From the NCBI GenBank assembly GCA_030847615.1, contig JAUMIR010000003.1, forward strand, positions 289,472,265 through 289,536,264: 64,000 nucleotides of DNA, in the 5' to 3' direction. The stretch is from Gambelia wislizenii (Eukaryota; Chordata; Lepidosauria; Squamata; Crotaphytidae). A model generated the notes under the pieces. That model saw only the letters and a list, made by a program, of their open reading frames with translations. It searched no databases and had not been told where the DNA came from. The translations under genes and the position numbers were made by a program. Position 1 is the stretch's first letter, and every line of letters begins with the position of its first letter. Below are positions 1 through 11,225 of this stretch, piece by piece.

Positions 1-242
1 TTCAGAGCTCCCCACAGTCAGGAATTATTTACAAGGACAACAGAGTATTTATGCTCACTCATTTCAAGGTCTTGTCCAAAACTATCCTAATAGGCCAGTT
101 TAATAATGTGCTGCTCAGTGAATAAGTTTGCCCTTCAAATATTAGAGATAGAATCATGTCATAATCATATCCCTTTTATATTGAAGTTTTCACAGAGTGT
201 GAGAGAGAAGCTGATTCTATTAAGAACACTGCTTGTATGACA
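1..242. other. Unannotated AT-rich stretch
   Basis: No gene or recognisable repeat is seen before the foldback that starts near 243. Confidence 0.5.
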
Positions 243-581
243 CACTGGAGATTTTCAGACAGGCAAAAATCGCCCCTTGCCGCGCGAGCAGCCTCCCGAA
301 ACTGCTGCGCGGCAAGGGTCTTTTTCGGACGACGCGGTGCCTCTAGCGAAGCCGTCCGTGTCACTTCCGTGAAGCTTGGGACGGCTCCGCGCCATATTTC
401 AATCACGGGCAGCTTCCGTGCTTGAAATATGGCGCGGAGCCGTCCGAAGCTTCACGGAAGTGACACGGATGGCTTCGCTAGAGGCACAGCGTCGTCCGAA
501 AAAGACCCTTGCCGCGCAGCAGTTTCGGGAGGCTGCTCGCGCGGCAAGGGGCGATTTTTGCCTGTCTGAAAATCTCCACTG
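243..581. repeat. GC-rich foldback (near-perfect long palindrome)
   Basis: Positions 246-402 and 422-578 are inverted copies of each other, 157 bp each, with three mismatches by my reading. The 19-nt centre contains CACGG (404-408) facing CCGTG (416-420), so the palindrome almost closes. Each arm holds its own hairpin: in the left arm CCCTTGCCGCGC (274-285) faces GCGCGGCAAGGG (307-318). The outer ends read CACTGGAG and, in reverse complement, CAGTGGAG, which suits terminal inverted repeats. No convincing target duplication was found. The block is CpG-rich inside AT-rich DNA. It is probably a foldback or MITE-type non-autonomous DNA transposon of unknown superfamily. The small open frames in it are by-products of the palindrome. 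Confidence 0.8.
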
Positions 582-1248
582 AAACTTTGTTTTTCTCTGT
601 TTAACTGATGATTCCATATTACTGATCAGTAGCTAAATTTCTTCTCCTTTTAATATAAATTAGGAAGTAGATGGATAATTAAGAACTTCCTTTTTGTTCT
701 TCTATAAATTTATTGGTATTCTATTTTTATCAAATTTCATGAGCCATCATTCATTCACTGTCTTTTGTTAAACAACAAAAGATTTGCTGACATTGCAAAT
801 AGCAGTACAGCTGCAATCAGCAAACTAGCAATCTTTATTTTTATTATTTCCCACAGAATGGCAATGATACATCATGATGCAGTGTCATTCCCAGCTGCAC
901 TGTAGAAGAGAGATGCCTCAGTTGACCAATGGAGGCAGACATCTTGGTGCCTTGCAATATCCTTGGGAACAAAGCTGTGTCAAATCACAGCATGATTCCC
1001 CTTGTGGCAGTCTGTGGGAACACCACTGCATTCCAGATTTCATCTCCACTGTTGCTTGAAATAGTGGTGGTGGTGGGGTTCTGCTAAAGAAAGGGATACT
1101 TCCTCACACAAGCCCTTTCTCTCCCCCAAATTCATCAATATCTCCAATTCCTGTTAAAAAATGTCACCTTTCTCTGCAGGGCAAATGACACCATGAAAGA
1201 GAGATATTTGGCATAGCCATAGTTATATGTCTCAATCCCACTCCAGTA
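582..1248. other. No gene recognised
   Basis: AT-rich sequence with short spurious frames only; no repeat family was assigned. Confidence 0.4.
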
Positions 1249-1500
1249 CAGTGGGCCCTTGGGATCCACTGGGGTTTGGTTACAGGACCCCCCGTGGATA
1301 CCAAAATCTATGTATGTTCAAGTCCCATTGTATGCAATCGCATAGTAAAATGGTGTCTGTGATGGCTGGACAACAAAGCTGCCCTCAGCACTCAGCACTG
1401 GCTGCGTGTCATTGCCACCCTACTCCAGGCCCCCCCTTCAGATATTCATTTTCTGGACTAGGGCCTGAGACTCCAGGTGAACCTCTCCGTGGTTAGGTTT
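1249..1500 (+). mobile_element. Mariner/pogo-like MITE, left part
   Basis: It begins ACAGTGGGCCCTTGGGATCC after a TA and continues with the 'ggtttggttacaggaccccc' type of sequence shared with the MITEs at 8240 and 48700. The right terminal repeat was not found, so the right boundary is approximate. The 89-residue frame over it is not a gene. Confidence 0.55.
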
Positions 1501-1820
1501 ACCTAATATTGTGTGTTCTTTTGGTTAGTGTGACCTCCCCCTTTATTATTAGAGAAATTATGCATGATGAGTCAGTGGAACAAACTTATTTGGTTTATTA
1601 TATCAATGAGTTTACAAATTCAAAGACTGTATGATAACTATGTATATAATGAATTGTTCTTTCCTTTAGTTTTCCTTCAGTGTTCTTTTAGTGACAGACC
1701 TACTTTTGTTGGAAACAAGGGAGATGAACTTTTAGGTGGCTTGTTCTAGACTCTGTAACTCCCTCCCAAAGAAGTCTACGATGGCTACCTCCTTAGGCTG
1801 CTGACATCCTGCAGAAATAG

Positions 1821-1992
1821 TGCAGTTTGTCACTGCTTTAACTATCATGACCCCATCCATTGGAATCCTGGGATCTGTAGCTTGTTCTGGCACCAGAGCT
1901 CTCTGATAGAGAAGGATAAATATCTCACAAAACGACAAATCCCAGAATTCCATAACATTGATTTATGGCAGCTAAAGTGGTGTCAAACTGCA
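1821..1992. mobile_element. Short MITE with about 22-bp terminal inverted repeats
   Basis: The left end TGCAGTTTGTCACTGCTTTA is mirrored at the right end (reverse complement TGCAGTTTGACACCACTTTA). The interior is also partly palindromic around the 'aatcctgggatctgtag' and 'aaatcccagaattcc' segments. This layout is typical of small hAT-like MITEs abundant in reptile genomes; the superfamily is inferred. Confidence 0.7.
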
Positions 1993-2343
1993 TAATTTCT
2001 TTGTCACCAGCTATACTCTCGTTCTTCCAGCAAGTAAAAACATTCTTATTCCTTCAGGCTTTTAGAATGTAACTGTTACTAGCTTTTAATTGTGTGCTGT
2101 GCTATTTTACCAGTTTTTATATAATCTTTTAATGAATTTTAATAGTTTTAACTTTAGAGATTATTTTAACTGTTTTTTTAAAATAACCTTTATATTTATA
2201 CTTTTGTAACTGATGTTTTATAAAAATTTTAATCTGTAATGTTTTTATTTAGTTGCAAGTTCCCTTAAGTCCTATTATTGGGGGAAAGGTAGAAAAACAA
2301 CACTTTTAAGTCCCATTGATTTCAAAAGGAAATAATGACATGA
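1993..2343 (+). repeat. LINE 3'-UTR-like AT-rich tail (L2-like)
   Basis: From about 2030 to 2290 the text (repeated 'ttttaat', 'gttttta', 'ctgtaatg' words and a late 'gggaaaggtagaaaaac') resembles the 3' UTR of L2-type LINEs, as also seen after the L2 relics at 5350 and 49540. No coding sequence remains. Confidence 0.35.
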
Positions 2344-2939
2344 TTAAGGACTTTATCAGACGTCTTGCTTTAAACATTCTTTTGCTGGCATAAAAAATAA
2401 ATTTTATGCTGACATAAGAATGTTCCCCAGCCCACTTATGTCCTCTCCTGGCAAAGGCTCCTCCATGAATAAAGAGGAAGTGAATGGAGCTCCGTTCACT
2501 TCCTCTTTTGAAATCCCAAGCAAAATTGAATAATAGAACAAAAAAATACATGTCAAAAAGTTAAACTAAGCACACACACACACACACACACACACTAAAA
2601 AACAACAACAAAAAAAAAACAAAACAAAACTCCAAGTAACCCAGTAAGGGTCAAAAAAAGTTCATCACTTACCTGGATGTCCTGATCTGAAGTGTTCACA
2701 CCAGTCCATCCATTGTTGGAGTAAGTCTGAGATTTAAAGGAACAGAGGTATCACATGCTGGCAATGCCGGCAAAAAAAGCGGCAGGGAGACCAATTGACA
2801 GCTTAAGCCATCAATTAAAAACAACAGGTTTGGGGCTGTTTTTAAGCCAAAAGGGCGATGTCATCTGATCCATGCACCCATTTGCGGTTATGTGGCATCG
2901 TGTTGACGCTGTATTTTCCCTGTCTGATAAAATCCTTAG
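2344..2939 (+). mobile_element. TATCAGAC-end MITE family, copy 1
   Basis: The left end TTAAGGACTTTATCAGAC is mirrored by GTCTGATAAAATCCTTAG at 2922-2939. The interior shares landmarks with copies at 9777, 12949 and 25813: 'gttcttttgctggcat', a short palindrome around 'gaagtgaatggagctccgttcacttc', an A-rich middle, 'acttacctggatgtc', and 'gatggcttaagc' followed by 'atcaat'. No frame encodes a transposase, so it is non-autonomous. The superfamily is undetermined and no clear target duplication was read. Confidence 0.8.
2572..2595. repeat. (CA)n microsatellite
   Basis: About 12 CA units inside MITE copy 1; absent from the other family members, so it arose after insertion. Confidence 0.9.
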
Positions 2940-3138
2940 TCTTACCCACTGAAGTAATGAAATTCAGTTTTCAGCTGGGTCATACCCAATATCTTACATT
3001 CTACAGAATGTGTCAGCGGATCATGTTACTTTAGAATTGTTAGATCTCAAGGTCTTGTCTGACTCCTTAACACCTTAACTTCTTAATCCACTCCTCAGGG
3101 CAAGAGTGAGGAATCTCAGGGTGAGGCACTGTCTCAGA

Positions 3139-3140
<2 letters not shown>

Positions 3141-3169
<29 letters not shown>
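3141..3169. repeat. (GT)n microsatellite
   Basis: About 14 GT units. Confidence 0.9.
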
Positions 3170-3171
<2 letters not shown>

Positions 3172-3233
3172 CATTCCTTGTTTCCTTGGTGGTATAACAA
3201 AACAAAACATGATAGCAATTTTTTAAAATTGTT

Positions 3234-3271
3234 GTAAGGCGCCCCGATTGCATTTCGTAGAGGGGTGGGAT

Positions 3272-3306
<35 letters not shown>

Positions 3307-3320
3307 CAATAATAATAAAA
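3234..3320 (+). repeat. LINE/SINE tail ending in (AAT)n
   Basis: 'aggcgccccgattgcatttc' and 'gaggggtgggatattaataa' match the tail at 5840-5890, which there follows an L2 coding relic. This is therefore an L2-type 3' end or a SINE using it, followed by an AAT microsatellite (3273-3318). Confidence 0.6.
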
Positions 3321-4265
3321 TCTGCAGTTCATTATTTTTGTTTTTGTTTTCCAAAAACCTTATCAATACCAGACAACATTGCCAGAAAGAAACTTAAGGG
3401 CACTAATTATGCCCATGAATATTCACAAGAACCACATGACTTGGTAAACATTTATGTTTGTTATCTTTCATTTCATTAATATAGCACTAAACTAATAAAA
3501 CTAAAATTAAATTTAGAATTGCATGAGAGAAATTCAGTTTTGTTTCAGATCTTCAGAAACATGTCTTTTTCAACAAGTATATTCCCCCCTGATTCTTTTT
3601 GAACTTCCTCTTGTGCTTTCCCTGCAGGTTCTCTTTTCTGTCTCTTTTATTATTCTTTTGCAGCTCATACCTGTCTGCTTCTGCTCATCTTTCATGTCCT
3701 GAAAAGCCTAAGAACAGTCCTGTGACTGAAAATGTCCTAGTTGGAAGTAGTTAAGCTAGAGACAGGCAACCTCTGGTCTTCCAGATGTTGTTGGACTGGT
3801 ATCCTTCTTCCCATTGGCTATGCTGCCTAGCTTTGAAAGGAACTGCAGTCCAATAATGTCTGTGACATGTCTGTGCCTCAGTTAAGCTTTGGTCAGGTGC
3901 TATGCCTTCAGCAGTTACCATGACGTGAGTGAGAGAATGAGGCTGCACATACTGGACCTGTCCTCTACTAGTCTTGCTTGCTGTGTAGAGAAGAGCCTGC
4001 CTAAGTGTATAAGTCCCTACTGTGATGGATACTCCTGTTTAAGTAGCTTTCTGAATTACATTCAGGGAGGACATATGCAACAAATTCTAAAATACATATT
4101 ATGGTGATATCTTTATTAGGCCAACTAAAAGGCACAAATATATATTACACTAGCTTTTGAAATTCACTGCCTCCTTCATCAGGCAAGGATGCTAAAAATC
4201 ATACAGGAGAAGAAAAGTAAGTGGTGGGCCTGCACCTTGTTTGAGACTTTTGCTTAAGTTGGTGT
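3321..4265. other. Gene-free stretch with repeat scraps
   Basis: No gene. At 3765-3860 lies a scrap of the 'ccagatgttgttggact' hAT-like MITE. At 4105-4200 is a minus-strand tail of the type that ends in a CTGATGA...AAAGC hairpin (see findings). The rest is unassigned. Confidence 0.4.
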
Positions 4266-4576
4266 TAAAGGACTTTTTTAGATGTTCTTAAAAGAATCCC
4301 GTGGAGGTCGGGAGGAGGACGCCGCTATCCCACTTCTGGCAGTTGCTTCTGCACGCCCCATCCTCCTCTCATCCTTCATTCATTCTCCCTCCATCCTGGA
4401 GTGACATAAAAGGTGCTGCTTTTTTTTACCCTCCAGCACAGAGAGAGAACAAATGAAGGACAGGAGGACGGGGCATGCAGAAGCAACCACCGGAAGCAGG
4501 ACAGCAGCAGCATCCTCCTCCCAACCTCACCTCCACGTGGGTTTTTTTTTTTTTTAGTGTCTGATAAAGTCCCTAG
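4266..4576. mobile_element. Palindromic MITE with TATCAGAC-type ends
   Basis: The right end GTCTGATAAAGTCCCTAG (4559-4576) is the same terminal motif as in the 600-bp MITE family; the left end AAAGGACTTTTTTAGATG is a decayed form. The interior is different: two long GC-rich inverted arms around 4305-4420 and 4437-4525, for example 'ttgcttctgcacgccccatcctcctc' facing 'gaggacggggcatgcagaagcaa'. The overlapping antisense frames here (up to 106 residues) are products of the palindrome. Probably an independent derivative mobilised by the same transposase. Confidence 0.65.
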
Positions 4577-5345
4577 AGTAGTCTCAAGAGAGGCTGATGC
4601 AGGTAGAGACCACATCATTTCTTGTCCGTTAATGGACTGAGGACAAAGGACAGTAAAAGCCAGGCAATGGATTTTCATCTCCATTAACAGCAGCAAAGTA
4701 GTTTCCTTTATAATCTAGATCATCTCCAACCTATTCAAGGCTGGAAGATATTTTATAGGTAAATACAAAACAGTGAGTCTCTTAAAAATGCAGGGCAAAC
4801 TTCCCTCTTCCATCCTTCCCTTCTAATGTGTGGACTGTGGGAAACAACTAGAACAACTGACATGGGGATGAGCCTGATGGGAAAAGCTCCACTGTCCCCC
4901 TTTTATGCAATTTTAGTCATATGATGTGCCTGCTCAGGTCTTAGGTTCCTTAAGATTCACATCTCCAGCAAGAGAACCAAGAACAAATTCTTTTGAAACT
5001 CACCCCAGAAATTAAGAATTTGACCAGTGGTTAAGTGTTAAGGAACATTCTGGCAATTAGCTACAGGGAAACTGGCTCAGAATGTATTGCAGAACTAAAT
5101 AATTTAGCCCCAGGATTTCTAAATAGAAACTAAGTACAGATTTTTCAGGATTCTTGGTCATGAGGAGGATTGTAAGCATGTTCTGATAAACATTGTTATC
5201 AGACATTCTTGTGTTGTCTGGGAAGAGTGTCAACCAATCCAATACTTTATTGCTTATGGCCAATGGCCATTGCAAAACAACAATTATATATAACAATTAA
5301 ACAATACAATAAAACAATATCATAAAAACTACAGCCAGGTTGATT
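4577..5345. other. No gene recognised
   Basis: AT-rich sequence without assignable features before the L2 fragment. Confidence 0.4.
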
Positions 5346-5349
5346 TCTG

Positions 5350-5895
5350 GTGTTTCCAAGAGAGCATATAACACCTGTGCTAAAAGATCTCCACTGGCTG
5401 CCTATTAGTTTCCGGGCACAGTACAAAGTGTTGGTTATAAACTTTAAAGCCCTATATGGCTTGTCTCCGGGACCGCCCTCTTCTGTACGACCCTCCCTGC
5501 GCACTTCAGTCCTCTGGGAGGAATCTGTTACAGTCTATGAAAACAAGGTTGTCGGCGACCTCCCAGAGGGCCTTCTCTGCTGCCGCTCCCCGATTATGGA
5601 ATGGCCTGCCAGACGAGATCTGTCTTATTACCACCTTAGACAGCTTTATACCCCGGCCCAAGACTCAGCTGTCCTTTCTGAGCTGCAATCGGATTTTTTT
5701 TTAACTATTGTATGTTTTAATTTTTTCCTAATTTACCGGTATATATTTTTAATTATTGTATGTTTTTAATCTTTTATAATTTAATATTATTTTAAGGGGT
5801 GGGTGGGCTAGGGCACTGCGACTATGGAGTTTTTATATTGTAAGCCGCCCCAATTGCGTTGCAGAGGGGTGGGATAGAAATAAAATTTTATTATT
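5350..5895 (+). pseudogene. L2-type LINE, ORF2 C-terminus and 3' tail
   Basis: The forward translation starts HITPVLKDLHWLPISFRAQY, the hallmark C-terminal block of L2-clade ORF2 proteins, and continues with FKALYGLSPG. A frameshift then moves the reading to a second frame with AFSAAAPRLWNGLPDEI, the other conserved L2 block. The 3' UTR follows, with 'gtaagccgccccaattgcgt' and an ATT-rich end. The reverse transcriptase and endonuclease are absent, so this is a 5'-truncated dead copy. The frameshift and a stop before the UTR show it is not functional. The clade is certain from the two blocks; the age is unknown. Confidence 0.8.
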
Positions 5896-6000
5896 TTTTA
5901 TTATGATTATTAAAATGCAAATTAACAGACTGTAAAATTTTACAGTCAAAACTTTAACATAAGTGATACACTTGAATAAAATCACAAAGAAAGTCAAAAA

Positions 6001-6708
6001 CTAAGAATTGTATATAAAATTAATTCTAGTCAGGACAGAAGTGGCAGCACCTGGAGAGAGGCTGTTGGCAGCCGTATATATCCTGGATTCAGTACTGTAG
6101 CCCCCAAGTGCACCACTGAGGACATGGTTGTTGGCTGGCTTCCTGTTCCCCCCCCGCAAAGCATCCTTCATCTTGCTACCATCCAAGTCAGTGAGCAGGG
6201 GTGGTAGTAACAGTGGGTGGGCTTTCTTCGAGGAGCCGTGGCGGTACCGGGGGCCCAGGAAGCTAGCCTCTAGAGAGTCATCGCCATCCCTGGCCAGCCC
6301 GGGCACAGGGAGGCTTACACATCCCTTCGACCTAATGGAGCTGGGAGCCAGGCAAGCCCTGGGGAGGGGCAGCCTACCACCCTCTGACACTCCAGTGCAT
6401 GGAGCTGGAACAGCCATGGGAGCCAGTTGCCTCTGGTCAGATGAACGAGGCTGGGAGGAACGTAGGTCCCGCTGGTGGGACAAACCTCTAGCTGAGGGGC
6501 ACCAAGAGCCAGGGGTGCGGTTTTCACTTGCAGAAGTAGGAGCTGAGGTCCAGCAGTTAAAGCAGCAGATGGAGGACGAGTCTCCTGGAGATCCTGCAGA
6601 GACTACCTCAGCCACCAGCTGTCCCTGGAAGGGCCCAGCCTCCCCAGAATCAACCAGCTTCATAGGTTCATAGTTCATAGGTTCACCTGCTTCATAGGTG
6701 GTCTGCAT
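6001..6708. other. GC-rich block open on both strands, unrecognised
   Basis: A GC-rich island about 600 bp long in AT-rich DNA. The plus strand is open for 181 codons (6128-6673) and the minus strand for 235 codons (6001-6708). The plus translation is rich in Ser, Pro and Gly, with a short heptad-like stretch AEVGAEVQQLKQQMED. The minus translation is Ser/Pro-rich and low in information. I recognise no domain in either. An AATAAA at about 6877 lies downstream on the plus strand. It could be a retroelement Gag or ORF1 relic, a processed pseudogene, or chance openness of GC-rich DNA. No start codon, signal peptide or membrane segment argues for either strand. Confidence 0.3.
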
Positions 6709-7084
6709 TTGAGGTGTGGTGAAATTTTTGCTGTCACCAGATGTAATGTTTTAATTCTTTACATATAGGTGGGTGGGAGTGGGGTGGCTTGCGAAACTAA
6801 CATTGGTATTTTGAAACAGCAGCAGAGAAGGTGGATTTATTTTTGTTCTATATTCCTGACAAACGTTTCCTTACCAATAAAGAATTTCTATTGAGTGAAT
6901 GAGTGTGTGTTCTTGGTTTATCACATAAGCCTTTTAAGACTAAATTAAAGTTGGATAATAATGCCTTTGGTGATACTTATCACGTGATATTGCCTCCAAA
7001 TCGTTGCTGCTTTGCCTCCAAATAGTGGTTAGAGCATCCTTTGCCCTCTTGCTCTCTCGCTCTCTCTCTGGTTGTTAGTCCTGA

Positions 7085-7640
7085 CTAAAATAGAGCAGTT
7101 GTATCAAGGGGATATGCTACATGTTGAATCATCATTCAACAATATAAAATTGTTCCCATTGCAAGATACAGCTATCTCTGCCAGATGTTTTGTTCTGATA
7201 GTGTGCAAATCTGCAAGCATGGCAGCCTCCCGTATTGTATTATTAATTAATTTCTTCCTACCAGAATAATTGAGTCCTTTTAGGTCTTCAATTGGGAGCC
7301 CATATTTAATAATTAATTGGGCTACCACATGTACCCAATTTTTTGCAGGTAACCCATTATTGAGTTCCAACAAACATTTTTTGGGGAAGTCTGGAAAACG
7401 GCATCTCTTGGACCTTGAACCAGTAACACAGAGACCTTTTATCTATTTGACTTTCTACAGTCAAAACAGAGGTCTCTAAATGGATCTTAGCAGTAGGGGT
7501 GCCCCTAGGAAGACCTAATAAAGCCCTTAGAAAATAGTTCTGAGCTGGTTCTAAGCCAGAGACCTTGGATATACCCCAGATCTCTGCCCCAAGTTTGGGA
7601 AGAGTGAGGAGGTGGAGATTGTGGGGGCAGGTACAGTTTG
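7085..7640 (-). pseudogene. Non-LTR retrotransposon C-terminal fragment
   Basis: Reading the minus strand from about 7620 gives LPKLGAEIWGISKVSG, then a block with FLRALLGLPRGTPTA and, after a frame change, LLELNNGLPAKNWVHVVAQL and IKYGLPIEDL. These resemble the C-terminal region downstream of the reverse transcriptase in a group of reptile non-LTR elements, but I cannot fix the clade. The RT core is missing. Frameshifts and stops interrupt the reading, so it is a relic. The longest uninterrupted piece is 89 residues (7104-7373). Confidence 0.45.
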
Positions 7641-7715
7641 GAAAATTACTTTTTAAAGTAACCAGTTACAGGGATAGTTCTGAGGCCTGAAATGTTGTCG
7701 TGAAACAGGCATGGT

Positions 7716-8165
7716 CATAGAATCATAGAATCATAGAATCATAGATTCATAGAGTTGGAAGAGACCACAAGGGCCATCCAGTCCAACTCCCTGCCATGCA
7801 GGAATACACAATCAAATCATTCCCGACAGATAGCCATCCAGCCTCAGTTTAAAAACCTCCAAAGAAGAAGACTCCACCACATTCTGAGGCAGTGTATTCC
7901 ACTTCCAAACAGCTCTTACTGTCAGGAAGTTCTTCCTAATGTTTAGGTGGAATCTCTTTTCCCGTAGTTTGAACCCAATGCTCTGTGTACTTGTCTCTGG
8001 AGCAGCAGAAAACATGATTGCTCCATCCTCAGTATGATATCCCTTCAAATATTTAAACATGGCTATCATGTTCCCTCTTGACCTTCTCTTCTCCAGGCTA
8101 AACATACCCAGCTCCCTAAGCAACTCCTCATAGGGCAAAATGGCTTCCAGACCTCCCACCATCCT
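7716..8165 (-). pseudogene. CR1 LINE 3' end (5'-truncated)
   Basis: The low-coordinate end shows four to five 'tcatagaa' octamers, the CR1 3' terminal repeat in reverse complement, followed by the conserved 'gttggaagagaccacaaggg' UTR. The minus-strand frame 7812-8201 gives the C-terminal CR1 ORF2 motif [20 protein letters not shown] and later VRAVWKWNTLP. The RT catalytic part is absent. This is a standard 5'-truncated, dead CR1 copy. Confidence 0.85.
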
Positions 8166-8239
8166 GGTTGCCCCCGCCCCTGAAAAAATGAGAAGCTCCA
8201 AAGCTGAAAGAAGCTGGAAAAACAGAGAGCCTTAATATA

Positions 8240-8477
8240 CAGTAGGACCCCCATATCTACTGGGGATTGGTTCCGGGGGGGGGGTGGATACTGTAAACCA
8301 TGGATAATAGCAAACACCATTGAAAATAATGGGACCTCCTGTTTAAAATACCATAGAGTTGCCTTGGAGGACCTAGAAAATGGTTAGAGAGGACACATTT
8401 TCTAGGAAGACTCTATGGTAGGTGTGCTGTTTTGTGTCCTATGGATAATTGAATCAGTGGATATGGGGGTCCTACTG
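8240..8477. mobile_element. Mariner-like MITE with TA target duplication
   Basis: Terminal inverted repeats CAGTAGGACCCCCATATCTA (8240-) and, at the other end, the complement of 'gatatgggggtcctactg' ending at 8477. TA dinucleotides flank both ends (8238-8239 and 8478-8479), as expected for Tc1/mariner-type transposition. About 238 bp and non-coding. A sister copy lies at 48700-48936. Confidence 0.85.
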
Positions 8478-8479
8478 TA

Positions 8480-9776
8480 TGCTCTCTTCCCCAACTGGAA
8501 TGAAGCTGTCAGCCCAAGCTTCCCCAGTCCTGCCTACCAACCAAGGATTCAAACCCTACTGGCTGGTGCTTCCCACTCTTTCTGAAGCCCACACAAGCTG
8601 CATAGGCTTCTGGGAAGAAAAAGCCCAATCTGCCAGGCCAGAACATGCTGCCCCATAACTCTGTTTTGACCCAAGCCTGTAAAACCACTCCCCAGTAAGT
8701 TGGGGAATGCTATTCATTAAGAGGTTGTTGGATTGTGGCTCCCATCAGCCCCAGTCAGCACAGCCAATGATGAGGAATGCTGGGAGTCTTCAGAAAGAGG
8801 GATTAAGAGTCCTTTGCCATTTGTCAGCTAAACTGTATCTGTCTGGAGGTCCTTCTTTTCACCTTCTGGTTACCTGGACTCCCAATTTGTGAACAAAAGT
8901 ATAGGCCAGAGAGGCAGATTTAGCATCACTGCTCCACTTCAGCATTCTTAAGTATTAGTATGTCAGCATATTTTAACACTGGAGATTGAGCAGGCAGTTT
9001 AGTAATCTTTCAGGCTATGTTGTTAGTAAACAAGGTTATACATACACACACACTTGAGGAGGAATATAGATTTCTACTTGGTCTTGACTTGAAACTTGCA
9101 TACTGGCTTCTCATGTAATGTCAAAAAAAGTTTTCCCCATCCATTTAGAACTGAGATTTCACTGACAATATATACAAGGCCACTAAGTGACCAATCACTA
9201 TCTGTTTCTGGCTGCTTTTCATCAGATCATTGCATCATGTATAATTCATCCAGATTAATGCTATCATACCAACGCGATACACCTTTTCTTTCTTTTCTAT
9301 TTCTCTATACTTGGGTCATCTGTTTGGTATTTTCTCCATCAGACTTTATACTCAGACTTTTCTCTTATCTCCTTTGTTTTGAGTTAGGAGGCTGAATGCC
9401 CAAAACTTGAAGGTAAACTTGCATTTCTTACACATAGACACACATCTTTTTACACTATAAAAACATGCTTATTTCTTTATTATATAGGCTTCAGAGTTTT
9501 AATTTTCCAAACATACACCAAATAGTGTCCAGCCTGAAACACTTGGTTACAGTTGTAGTTCCTTTGACAAATAATAATTATTTTCCTCTTTTTCAAAAGT
9601 AACTAATTACTTTGGGGTCATTTCAAAGGACATTTGAATACCACCACATACTCTCCTTCAGTCCACCTCAAGGTCATCTCAACACCCACCATAGAGCACA
9701 CATCAGGAGCATAAGCCAACATGTGCTCCATGTGACATTTGTCCTGCACCATTTAGTGAGGTCATACCCCCATAAC
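8480..9776. other. Gene-free stretch with one MITE scrap
   Basis: 8705-8795 carries the 'gttgttggattgtggctcccatcagcc' hAT-like MITE core. Otherwise only short frames (longest 103 codons at 9612) without recognisable content. Confidence 0.4.
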
Positions 9777-10367
9777 TATGGACTTTATCAGATAATCCCT
9801 TTAAAGTGTTCTTTTGCTGGCATTAAAAACCCCTACAGTTTTTATACCAGCAAAAACAATGCCCCCCACCACCCTTACCTTCTCTCCTGGCAGAAGGTTT
9901 CCCCGGCAATGAAGAGGAAGTGAATGAAGCCCCGTTCACTTCTTCATTTGAAATCCTGCGAGACTTCATTGTGTGGGGAATTCAAACATAAAACAAAAAA
10001 ATCAAACATTAAAAGTGACAAAAAGCACATATACACACTTTAAAACTTCTAAGTAAACCAGGGAGGTTTTAAAAAGTACAACACTTACTTGGATGTTGTG
10101 ATCTCACTCAGAAGTGTTTGCACCGTACCTGCCATTGACACTGCATTCACATGAGTTAAATGGCCCAATGAGTTAAATGGCCCATGAGTTAAATGGCAAT
10201 GCCAGCACCAAAATGGGACGGGCAATCTATTCACAGCTCATCCCATCAATAGAAAGAGATGCCACAAGAATGCAAAAGGACGATGTCATGTGATACTGGT
10301 GTCCTTTTGCATGCTTATATCATTATTCTGGTGCCACATTAGCTGCATCTGATTATATCCGAAGACT
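9777..10367 (+). mobile_element. TATCAGAC-end MITE family, copy 2
   Basis: The left end TATGGACTTTATCAGATAAT and the decayed right end 'gcatctgattatatccgaag' bound the shared interior: 'gttcttttgctggcat', 'gaagtgaatgaagccccgtt', an A-rich middle and 'acttacttggatgttgtg'. A small local duplication ('gagttaaatggccc' twice) at 10157-10196 is private to this copy. Confidence 0.7.
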
Positions 10368-11225
10368 TACAAAAGGAGTAAGGTTATCCCTTGTTAAGTT
10401 ACAATTATAATGTCATTCAGATATATCTTTGTTATTGGCGAAAAATTAATTTATTACTAGCCAGTTCTTTGTAATTAGTTATTTCCATGTTCTGGATTTG
10501 GAGATGGGAGCAGAGCTGACAGGTAGAGTCCTATGTCCTCTATATTCTTTATGCCCCCCTCAAATTCTTAGAATGATTAAACAGGGCTTATTTCCTTCAT
10601 AGAGGTCTAAATGCCTTAAAGTCAAATGAGAAACTGCTTATGTCAGTGACCTTGCATTCCCCTCTCCTCCCTGATACTATTCTCACCATCGGTTCCTAAT
10701 GATAGTCTTCAAAGACTGCCTGCCCAGGCCTTCTGTTACATTGAGCAAACCAGGGCAGAGCACTGTCAAAGTGTGAAAATATATTTTACATAGGTAAACC
10801 ATCTATGTTGAATAGCAAGAGCGCCCATGTAAACTCATCCAGACACTTCCAGTTACATCAGTTCCCACAGTGCCAAGGAATATTTTGCATCACAGCTGCT
10901 AAAACAGCATCATGTGGTGAAAACTTACCATATTTCTCCTTACCCTAATCTTCAACTGATATAAGCAAATCATGCAATGTGGTACCTAGCCCCATTGGGA
11001 CAAAGATTTTTGAATAACTTCCCGAGCATCAGTGATTCATAGACCTCTGCTGAAAATGGTTGGTCTGATTCATGCAATAATGATGTTGAGATCTAGCTTC
11101 CAGAGAGATAGCCATCTTTGCCTGTTTATTTTTAAGGCAAAAATAACAGAATCTTCTAGCACCTCAAAGGCAAACCTAGAGGGTAGGCCAGGTCTAATGG
11201 TTTTATGTTACAAGAAAGTAGAATT
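10368..11225. other. No gene recognised
   Basis: Unassigned AT-rich sequence. Confidence 0.4.

Noticed and set aside
176..617. Four similar small frames on both strands near the left edge
   Set aside because: They are mirror images created by the foldback at 243-581.
7716..7752. Short direct repeats resembling a CRISPR-like array
   Set aside because: The 'tcatagaa' octamers are the known CR1 3' terminal repeat; no spacers.
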